A DNA stretch of 64,000 bases, from positions 104,563,760 to 104,627,759 of the forward strand of contig NC_080041.1 in the NCBI RefSeq assembly GCF_012489685.1, in the 5' to 3' direction. The notes under the pieces are model-generated. The model had not been told where the DNA came from. It worked only from the letters and a program-made list of their open reading frames with translations, and did no database searches. The position numbers and the translations under genes are program-made. Source of the DNA: Lotus japonicus. Lineage: Eukaryota; Streptophyta; Magnoliopsida; Fabales; Fabaceae. Shown piece by piece: positions 49,706-60,700 of this stretch; positions within the stretch are counted from its first letter, which is position 1, and each line of letters opens with the position of its first letter.

Positions 49706-52700
49706 CTACTTCCTTATCATAGGATGGATTAGCACTCGTGTTTTGGCATCCGGTTGAAGACCACTCTCCAGCATTTTTTCGTAGACCTTATTTGCAAAGT
49801 TAATCTTGCCACGTAAGCACATCCCTTGAACAGCAGCATTATAAAGAGTGGCGTTTGGCGTAGTGTGCTGCAAAAGGAGCAGATATCAAATATTTATGAC
49901 AGAACAGACCACTAGAAAATGAGGTAGACCAGTTATTACACAATTAACTAAAACTATAGTTCTTTGCATGGATAACACAAACTAGATCTATGGCATCCAT
50001 GTACACATAATACTCAACATGGTTTGGGATTGTTTGTGGTGGGTGGCTTCTACTTATCATATCAAGGCAATGAAGTACTAAATTTTACTGTTTGGTGTTA
50101 AAACCAATATCACTGTCTCTAGGGGGATTTTTTATTAATGCTTAAAACTACATGTTCTTTTAATAGCACAAGTAGAAGCACCTATTTGGAACCGATCCCA
50201 AATTAAGGTGATCTATAAGCGTCAACCAAGTTCTTTCACATTTAACTCCAGTATATTGACTAGACTCAATCACAGGAGAAAAGATGCTACAACAATTTTT
50301 ATTTTATCCTGTAATTGAGATGATACTTGATAAATGATATATAATCAATGTATAGAACATATTTACAATAGTAAAACAGCAATTGAAGCTGGTACTTAAT
50401 GATAACCTTTTTCACAATTGATATCTGTTATAACTGGGATTAAAAGCTCTCAATTTGGGAGCAACCGGGCACAGAATGGAAAATAACACTAGAGAGAAAA
50501 ACACACTTTTCTTCATCAATCACAATTTAATACAACTGAATTACCTCTACCCAACAACACTAATAACCATTTAGAACAACTTGAACAATGCATCAGCAAC
50601 TAACTGTCAAGGACTCACTTGCTGTACAAATGGACTCCTCAGAAACACACGTACCAATATATTCAAATATAGATACTTTGAAATCTAAGTAAATTATTTC
50701 AATACAAAAATTCATAAATTAAAGGCATATATTTCAGTTTAGAAATTATTTTGATGATATAGTTGATGAAAGTAGTGTTAGTATAAACACATCTATACAC
50801 TAATAGAGGTTCAAATATTCTCCTCTAAAGTGAGTTTGTCAGTAAAATGGTGCATCCTTACAATGCTGGATATTCCTTTACTTGCTCACTTTAAAGAAGT
50901 CTAATCCTTGAAAACTGTTTTCAGCGTAGCAATAAATAACACATGTAGTTTTTACAAATTAGACTCAGAAAAATTCTGCTAAGAAATTAAAAAAAAAATG
51001 CTTGTTACCCACCGTTAGGATTTCTTCTAATTGTTCCCAGAGTTCTCCGTAAATACAGCATCTTATTAAGGACAGATAAGTAAACATACTTGGACTGCAC
51101 TTCTGGTGAAGCATATGCTCATACACTTGCAATGCAGTTGTTGGCTTCCTTGCAAGCTGACAGGCCCTGATCACAAGACTATAAGATACTGTCATGTCAG
51201 ACATTCCAGAACATTCCATCTGCCACACAATCTCTAGAGCTTTATCCCACAAACCAAGCTTTGAGCAAGACATTAAAGCAGTATTATATACATGTACATT
51301 GAATTGAAAGTTTTGATTTCTTTCAATCCTCTCAAAAAGCTGAAGAGCTTCATGATGCCTATTGGCCCTGTTAAGAGAACTTAGTAGAGCATTGAATGTA
51401 TAAGCATCTGGTTTATGGCCCAATGATTTCAGTTTATCATAGACCTGAAATGCAAGTTTGAGTTCACCTTCTCGTCCAAGTGAGCTAATCAATGCATTGC
51501 AAGCAACTAAGTTTGGCTTAAGCTCACCTTTCAACATCTTTTTAAAGGTGCTCAACGCAGCCTCCCATTTTCCCTCTTTAGCACATACACAAATGATAGC
51601 ATTCAATATATTACTATTTGGTTCAAATCCGTTTTGAACCATCTCATGGTAAGCATAGAGAGCAAGCTCACTCTGGTCACAATGCACAAAAGTACTTATT
51701 AATAAGCGATATGTAGCAAGCGTTTCAGCACACCCATTTGCCTGCATACTCTTCCATAACATCACAATTTCACTCCAATTGTCAGCGTTTCTGCAAATAG
51801 ATATCATGGTGTTGTAAACAATCGCATCAAAATCCTTCTCCACATCACATTCACTTTCAAGTTCCCTGAAGAATTTAAGGGCCGAATCACAACCTTGAGC
51901 TTTTGCACGTGCTGTGAGAATCAAGCTGTAAGTATGCCCTATAGCTATCCCTCTTGTTTTTGCAAAATTGAACACTTTGAAGCAATCATCACACCACCCA
52001 TTTCTCAAAAGACTAGACATAAGAGAATTACAAGCATGGATATTTGGACAAAGACCTAATAATTCCATAGACCTAAAATATTCCATTGCACTTCTAATCT
52101 TGTTAATTCTGCTAAGCTCCAAAATCCTATTAGATAACACATTCTCATCCATTTCCTCCAAAAATTGAGCTCCATGCTCTTTAGAAGCCGACAAAGTAGT
52201 AACAAAAGGTCTAGACTCTTGCTGTCCATAATCTACCACTTCTCCCCTGGGAGGCAATTCCTTCCTGGCCACCAAAGATGCATCATTATCTCCTCTTCCT
52301 CCAATATCATCATCATCATCTTCCACTTCTCCCCAGGGAGGCAATTGTAATTTCATCTTGGACACAAAAGGTGTGTTAAATTTTTCTCTTCTTTCACCAT
52401 CATCATCTCTCTGAGAAGACACAAAAGATGTATCAAATTCTTCTATTCCATCATCATCATCTTCTTCTTCCAACTCCCTCCAAGAAGAAACAAAAGATGT
52501 TTCATCTTTTTCCCTTCCTTCAATATCATCATCACCATATTCTTCTTGCTCAGAAATACCAAAATCAACACTAGGAACCATGTCCTTAGACAGTGGTGTG
52601 GACTCATGAAACCCTGTTGCCCCAATTGAAGACACAGAATGCTTTGTTTGTGAAAACAAAACAATGTTAACATAGTTACTATGTGTGCTTACACAAACAC

Positions 52701-52791
52701 TTGTATGAGTAACAAAGGGGAAGTAACCAACCTTGTAAACACAAGAAACAGGTTTATGAAACTGAAATGGAAAATTCAACATAAAGGGCAT
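49706..52791 (-). CDS. EMB2076: PPR protein, EMB2076 (At3g29290) type
   Basis: Two exons: 52791-51013 and 49867-49706, joined at ACG/GTGGGT and TTGCAG/CACACT in frame; 646 residues. The second exon supplies the conserved C terminus (NATLYNAAVQGMCLRGKINF...MIRK), absent if only the long exon is read. Residues 1-60 could be an organelle targeting sequence. Residues about 80-200 are an acidic, repetitive insert (EEEDDDD, DTSFVSSQRDDD, ELPPRGEV-like units) longer than I expect for the family. From about residue 220 come P-type PPR repeats such as NKIRSAMEYFRSMELLGLCPN and DAIVYNTMISICRNADNWSE. P-type PPRs bind organelle RNA; loss of the Arabidopsis gene is embryo-lethal. The first Met is chosen as the only plausible start before the acidic region. 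Confidence 0.9.
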
Positions 52792-53335
52792 GTCAAATTG
52801 TCAATAACAATATATATTATTGTTTTGAACCAAAAAAATGTGAAATTGAAACAGCTTCAGGAATGAAACAACAGAGCATTCATGACCCAATATGTAACAA
52901 TGCAAAAATTGAAAGTAAAGTTGGAAACTTTAGGAATGGAGAAAGGAGAAACCAGTAGCCATATCTGAGTTGCAGAGCTGAGAAGAAGAAGAATTGGAGT
53001 TGGAGGGTTGAGAATGAGAACCCAGAATCCCCTTTTTGTGAGCCGTTGGATGTGTGCGATATTAGATGAACGGTCAGGATTCAATTGGTGCAGGGGATGG
53101 CTACTGCATCGGCCTCACAGAGTCACAGATGAAGACGATGTTGTTTTGGGCTTAACAGGATTTGAATTTCGAAGGCTATCTATAGGTACTCAAATGAAAA
53201 AAAAAAATTTAACTAGAAAATGAAAAAAGATTAAAATTTTAAAAACATCTTAAAATATAACCCTGTTCAAAAAATAAAAAAATAAAAGATAACCTAATTT
53301 AGAGTAAGTGAATAAAAATGATATAATTTGAAAAT

Positions 53336-53871
53336 GGGTTAAATAAGTTTTTTGTCCCTGAATTATAGCGAGATTTTGGTTTCCATCCCTTTATTAAAAT
53401 TTTGATGGCTTCCATCCCTTAACTTAATGAACCGATTGATTTTCATCCTTTGACCATTTTAACTGTTGATGTGTGTTGCCAGTTGCCACTGTGTAGATAA
53501 TTAGTCATGTGTAAGTTATTTAGCTGGTTTTTAGTATCTTTTAATTACACGTGGAATATACAAATGGACTAAAACCAAAAAAAATGTGAAGATGATGAAC
53601 ACAGTGAAGATGAAAATGATAAGTTATGATGAAATTTTAATTATTTTTGTTTAAGTCTTTATGTATATTCCACGTGTAATAAAAAATAATTAAAAATCGG
53701 CTAAATAATTGAAAAATCACCACTTACCTACAGGTTGGCAGCACACATAAGTAATCAAATGATGAAAATTAAACAGTTTACTAAGTTAAGAGATGAAAAC
53801 CATCAAAATTTTACTAAATGAACGAGAATCAAAATCTCACTATAGTTTAGGGACAAAAACTTATTTAACCC
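53336..53871. mobile_element. Mutator-type MITE with 9-bp target-site duplication
   Basis: A 536-bp element with ends GGGTTAAATAAG and CTTATTTAACCC, part of a long inverted repeat that continues imperfectly inwards (TTTTTGTCCCTGAA against TTTAGGGACAAAAA, then the ATGATGAAAATTAAACAG region). The perfect 9-bp duplication TTTGAAAAT flanks it (53327-53335, 53872-53880). Nine-base duplications with G-rich ends mark Mutator-like elements. No transposase is present. Confidence 0.88.
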
Positions 53872-54036
53872 TTTGAAAATTAAGCACAATACTCAAAATT
53901 TTATTGATAACAATGTTAATAGTAGTACAATATTTCATTCAAACACATAAAAGGCTACAGATTGAAAATTGATTACAGAATCATAACATTAGCCCAAAAC
54001 TAAAACTAGTTTTCAGTTTTATAAATCATTAGCTAA

Positions 54037-54543
54037 GGCCCCCTCGAGGTGGTTTTTGGTTTTATGTTTTGAAAATTTCAAAAACTAAAACTAGTTTTCA
54101 GTTTTATACATTATGTTTTAGTTTTTGGTGGTTCTAAGTTTAAAAAATCGTTGTCAACTTTATGAATCCCTATAATCACAATAATTATCAACTTTAAAAG
54201 TTCACGAAAATGGATGGTAGCAGCGACATTATAATGGAGGAGTCCGATAGTAGTAGCAGTTATGGTAATGGAGGATTGCAGTGGAAGCGACGACGGTGGT
54301 GGTGACAGCGGTGGTTGTGGTGAAGGTGGTTGTGGTGGTCGAGGGTGGTGGAGGGTGTTGTGGCGGCGACAATGGTGGTGGTGGTGGCGGCAATGGTACT
54401 GGTGGAGGGTGGAGGTGGTGGTGGCAGTGGTGGTCGTGGTAAAGGTGGTTGTGGTGTGTTGCGATGGTGGTGGTGGTGGCGGTGGCTAGTGGCGGTGATG
54501 AAGCTACATGTTTTCAAAACTAAAAACTAAATTCTCTTGGGCC
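54037..54543. mobile_element. Possible hAT-type non-autonomous element with GGT-rich core
   Basis: Both ends read GGCCC inwards and share GTTTTTNGTTTT and GTTTTGAAAA words, as in hAT MITEs, but no 8-bp duplication is seen. The core (about 54220-54490) is a degenerate GGT/GGTGGC repeat. Long frames in it are low-complexity Gly/Val or Pro/His/Thr and are not genes. It lies less than 200 bases before the PELP1-like start, so it may be part of that promoter. Confidence 0.35.
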
Positions 54544-54717
54544 TGGCACTCACGAGGTTTTGAGTTTCATTTTCCAACCCTAAGCCACCCTTCTCCTCTG
54601 TCCACTCACTCAAACCTTTGCCGCTCGTGTCCCTCACTTGACCAAAGCTAAAAATCCCAAGCTGCATAAGAACAACGTTGTCCCTCCTCCGCCGCGAGCT
54701 TCTTGTTGCTGCCAACA

Positions 54718-57700
54718 ATGGTGGCCTTTGATCACTTCGTAGACGACATGAACGACGTTGAACTCAAGCCCCGCTTGCTTGACACCCTTATCAGTGACTC
54801 ACTTTCCAACCCCTCTGAGATCTCCAAGGTCATCTCTCTCGTCAAAACACATGCTCTTTTATCTGAGTCTTTCACAGAATCCATGAACCCCGAGCTAGTT
54901 GAACACTGGAAATCTGCTGTTACATCATGGTTCCAACGTACTTGGACCCTCCTTTTTAGCGATAAATATTGTTGGGCAGGTATATCTTTGCTGGGGGTTA
55001 CTTGCCAGGAATGCAGCGCTCATCGTTTCATAGACTCTTACTCTATGTGGTTCCATAAGTTGCTCACTTTTCTACAGGTAATAATAACTTGTTAATTCTC
55101 TTTCAAGCTTTCTTTCTTTACTGATATGTTCCTTAATCTTTATTTAAAACAGGCACCAGCAGATTCTCACCGAGTGAGGGTGGCTTCTTGCGCTTCAATA
55201 TCTGCTCTATTTGCAAGGTTAGATATTTCTCTATTATATGTAGGTCATAGGATAGGATATCTTTTCAAACCAAATTACATTTAGTCTTAATGAATCCAAC
55301 ATTTTTTGTCACTTGATGGTTTTATGAATCCACATTTGTACAACCTCCCAACCATTTTCTAAGTCTTATTCCCTGGTAAGCTTTGTCTTTATAAAAATAA
55401 CTGGCAGCCGCATGTATTAACTCTTTTATGAAATAGGTTAAGTGGATTTCCTAAGCTCAATAAATATGGAGTTTCCTATGCTGTGAAAGTCATTCAGCCT
55501 GTTTTGAGGATGATACAAGATGAGAACTCAGAGGCAATTTGGGTAAGGGCTTAGTTTGGATTGGAAATTATTGAATATTTGCTTCTATTTCAACTTAGAG
55601 AATGAAAATGCTCTTAACATGCATTGGATAGAGTTGTGTGTATAGTTTTTAGCGCTTACATAATTTTTTAAGTTGTAAACAAAAGGGGAAGACTCTAGAA
55701 GTTGAGGGATAAATTCTTGTTTTGAGGTTGGGTTGTACAGTTGTGCTTAGAATTGCATTTGAATATTGAATATCGATATATCATATATCTAAACTTTAAA
55801 GCATTATACATCTGCAATTTATGCTGATAGATGGAATCATTTGGTTCATCACTCAATGCATCAATCTTGTAATGAGAAAAAGATGGATGTAAGTATGTCT
55901 TAGAATTCGGCCCGTGACTTGACTTATTAGAGTAATATAGTTACTGTTATAATAAGTGTTACTGTTAGTACTTGAGTTACCATTAGGTAAATGCTGACCG
56001 TGTTCTGTACAGTCAGCATGTCCTTAGCTGGCGAGTTTGTTAGAGTTAGTTGCATGCTTAGCTGTCAAAGTTAGTTAGATTTAGCTTCCTCTGCAAGCTA
56101 ACAAATCTTACGATATAAATACTGTAATCTCTCTTGTATTCAATCAAGTTTTCAATCAATGAAATTCAGTTGAAGATTTTCAACATGACTCTACCTCGAA
56201 GTCTAGTTTAGAGCTGATTTACCCTTTATAAGAAGTTAAGGACTATTTTGGCCATATCTCTTGTCAATGTTGGACCTTACCACACCCCTCCCACTCGGCT
56301 GGACATTTGGAGCATGAAGTTTGCGGGACTAGACATTTGCTGGTGGCGCAGCTATGAGTGGCCTAATAACGGATCTAGGACATGCTTTAATACCATCTTA
56401 GAATTCAGTTCTTGGCTTAACTATATGCAATCGTTTTCTTTGGCGAAGTATTCTCCAATATTGCTGAAAGTGAAATAATTGAGGGGAAGTGTCACGACCC
56501 ATTCTAGGTTCGTGACCAGCACACAAACTAGCATCGATCTAGCCCTTAGCTAGCATGACAAGCCTAGGGATAGAATCACACTAAGGATACACAATTTGAA
56601 ATAAAAAGAGCTATTGAAGAATTGGCCGAGTTTCCTCTGTATTTTCAACATTTCCTAAATAAGGAATACCTGTCAAAATATGTATCCAATATCCACCAGT
56701 CATAATTTACACCAGTTACAGATAATGTCCCTCATAGGGTCTTAATTGAACAAGTTTAGGGGGTCATGCAACTCAAAAGCAAGAAAATGGCTCTCTGTTC
56801 CTATAGCTGTAGTATGCTGGAGTCAACAAAAAAACTATACTAGCCATCGCATAATGGAAGCCTACCTAAAAGAATAATCAACTCCTGGGTATATCAGCAA
56901 AGCCTCTGAATCTTTTGCTCAACTACCTTTGAACTGAATGACAGAAAAGAACAGGGTGAGTCACAAAAATTCATTGAGGTGTAATAAACAAAGTGCACGA
57001 AGGGGAGATGCAACTAAGGCATGAGTATCGAAACCGACATAAATTTAAGCATAATGAAGATGGGAAAAACTATGAAACCAATGGCCAAAAGTATCATACA
57101 ATACCTGGGCTTTTACCTTTCTGAATTTTGTTCCAAATTCAAGAATGGCAACATTTCAGAATGTTAATGCCCCATGGTGACTACAGATATAACCAAAATA
57201 ATCGTTATAGAGAGTAGAACAATCCTTACCTTTAGCTTTTGGGGTAGAGTTAGGATAACCAAAATTTAAGATGGTATGGGAGCCTTAGATCTGTTCATTG
57301 GACCACCTATAAATGGGTCATCTGCAGATGTCCGGTCTTGAAAACTTTACGCTCCAACTATCCATCAATAGGCGTGAGGGGGTGTGCTATAGGCTCAAAT
57401 TGACTTGAGATATGACTAAATAAGTCCTTATAAGTTATAAATAGGAGGACTGCTCCCACCTCTGAGTTAGCTTTTGGGGTTGAATTATACTTAAACCAAA
57501 TTTAATATGGTATCAGAGTCTATCCTAGATTCTTTTATTGAGCAATCCATATATGGGCCACCTGCAGATTTCCTGTCCTGCAATAATAGAACAGAATTTG
57601 AACAGAGAGAGAGAGAAGAGAGAAGATAGAAGAGAGAGAGGAGAGGAGAGAGAAAGTAGATCTAAGATTGAATATTCTGTTAGAGGTGGTTACAACTGTG

Positions 57701-60700
57701 AGATCTTACACTATTTATAATGTGCAAGTCATAGCTTGCAGAGTAAGCTATTGCTTATTGTACTATAACAGAAACCTAACTGTCTAACTGCTCTAACTGC
57801 CTAACTGTCTAACTGCCTAACAGAGTGTACTCTATTATGCAAACTCCATGCTGTAGATGTCCAACCTTGGGCGTGATGAGTGTGATAAGGTCTCACATTG
57901 ACTAGAGATATGGTGAAAATTGTTCTTATAAACGTTTATTATTTGCACTTAGCACACGTGGAAGAGAAAAATGTTTATTATTTGCCCATACTTGCTGAAT
58001 AGTGAATACCGACAAATTTTTGAATGTAGGATATTTTATATTCTTTACATGCTTTTATAATGGACCCTACTTGCTTATTCTTTCGAAACAAACTATCTAC
58101 TTTATTTACTTCTGACTTTTTCATTTTTCAAATTGTGGTGAATGCAGGAAGCTGCAGTTAATGTGTTATGTACCATAATAACATCATTCCCATCTTCTAT
58201 TCTACATCATGATAATGATAAAGATAATGATAAAACTGTAAGCTTCTTCTTCCCTTATTGTAACATTTGTTACTTACTGTGAGCCCCTAGTTTGCCTTGA
58301 TTGCAGCCGTCAATTTTACAAACTCTAGTACTTGACACTGCAAATGTCCAGTTCTGGTTGTGAGGGGTGTGTTAAGATCTCACATAGACAATAGACATGA
58401 CAAGCATAGTCCTCATAAAATCTTTAGCAATCCTCTCTTTAGAAAGCTAGCTTCTGGGGTAGAGTTAGGTCAAGACCTGAATTGGAGATTGTATAAAGCC
58501 GATGGTTATGTTGGCCCCCCAATAAATAGTATGATAGTGGTTAGCAGTGGTAAAGGCCAAATACAATTTGGATTGGCCATGTTGCCCCCCTCACTTTGTA
58601 TCTTTCTTCAAATCCAAACTTTCATGAGTGGACTAAACACAAGGAACTTGACTATCATTTCATCAGAGAAAATATTCTCTCCGGTGTCATCAAGACATCT
58701 TCTTTGAGCACAAAGGATCAACGGGCTGATATCTTTACTAAATCCTTATGGAGACCTTGGATAGCGTATATATGTCACAACTCAACCTAGATGCAAGGGA
58801 GGTACAATTGGAATCCACAAAAAATTAGGAACAAAATCAGTACAAAATCAATACAGATGAATTTGATTACATCAATACAATAGAAATATACCATCAATTC
58901 AGATTATTTAAGTCTTCTAAATAGCTGTTTTTCTAGTATTTTATTTATCTTTGTTTCTATATAAGTGTTGAGATCCCAAATCGACAAGAGATATTACCCA
59001 AGTAGAGCTTATAAAGGCTTTAGCAAGTGACAAGTATGTCTATAGTTTAAAGAAAAGCATTTTAATACAAACAAAAGATGCACAAGTGTAGTTACTCTTG
59101 TGACGTTGATGCTTTTGCAGTTTGTACCGGCAAATGCGCATATATTGATACTTATTATCTTAATCTAGTCCAAGACTCTACTCTTTCTCTATGCCTTTCA
59201 TGATTAAAAAAAGAACTGCAAAGCTTGCATATTTGCATGTGATTGTTACAAATTTTGCCTTTTGTTTTTATGAGGAAATATGTGCTGGAGAGGATTAGAG
59301 TTTACTTGCTGCTGTATTCACGATTTGTCAGATTTGATTAGTGTTTTGAATTTATGCAGGTTGAATCTGCTATTGTTTCAAAACTTTTGACTGGAGGATT
59401 CAGTCTTGATATATTGAAGGTAATGTGATTATCAATTTTCAAAGAGCCTCTCTTCTAGGGTTTGTTTATGCATTTTATCAGATAGGGATTATATTGTAGC
59501 TCTTAATTTACAATTCTAAGCATTCCATTCCCTCCTTCATAACATTTTTATTCAACTTCCAGTCAACTGAGTCAAGGAAAAAAAGTTCCATGCAATTTTG
59601 CCCATGTCCCTTTCATTTGATTCTTTTATTAAACCCCTCATTCCATTTTGAACTAAACTTCCAAAGATAGCATTATACTCGTCCTACTTGGCCCTACTTG
59701 ACAGTGTTAAAATAAATAACCCACACTGTCGGAACTTCTGAAACACAATGCACATACAAGCTAATAATGGTTATTAATCAATGTCTTTGAATTTGAAACA
59801 AAATAATTGTGATCCAATTGTTTACCAAGGGCCAAATTAGTTTGTGGACCAAGAAAGTGAAATAGTTCCTAAAAGAGAGACAAGAGAGTATTTGATGATC
59901 CAGAGATAGATTCATTAGTATAAAGAGTTGGAAATTATTCATGTATTATTGTATTAATTTCATCTGTAATTTATTCTATATGGATTTTTTGTTTCTACTT
60001 TTCATTTGTTCTGTGATGTTCTCCTAACAAAAACAGAAAGAAATGAAAGTTACTGAAAATTCTAAGAAAGATTAGTGACAAAACCTACTGATATGGAGGA
60101 AAGTGATGTGAGATTCATCGGATAAGCAGGTAAACATTGTGTGTGAACCATGGGGAGAAAAATATTTGAGGTGAACTTTAAAACGCATCATCACACATTC
60201 ACCAACTCTTTGGCAGAAATCTTTTGTCTTTAATGTTGGTTTCAGCATTTGATGATTTTAGTGAGTTCCCTTGGTCGATATCCAAAATGCTGAGAGCACA
60301 TAGATTTTTCTTCTACTTCCTTTTTATAGTTTAGAAGTATGCCTCATCCTACTGAATTCTCATTTTGCGTGGAAAATTTGTCTGATAAATACAAATAAAT
60401 GTGCAGTCTTATTCTGACATGTTCTGTAATATTGTTGGTTTGGCGCATCCAGAATCTTGCACATTGCCTTGCATTACTTCCAAAATCAAGAGGAGATGAA
60501 GAAAGCTGGTCTTTGATGATGCAGAAGATTTTGATTTTAATAAATGTTCAATTAAATTTGGCATTTCAAGGTTTAGAAGAAGGTAGATTTTGGTATTTTC
60601 TGTCTCATAAAAGCCTCTCTTAATAGTAGGTGACCATCTTTCTTTATGCGTTGCAGACACCAAACGTTATGAGGTTAGTAGATTGTTGGTTCCCCCTGGA

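Noticed and set aside
54260..54530. Long open frames on both strands (Gly/Val-rich plus, Pro/His/Thr-rich minus)
   Set aside because: Products of a degenerate GGT repeat; no start context, no domain, all frames open because of composition.
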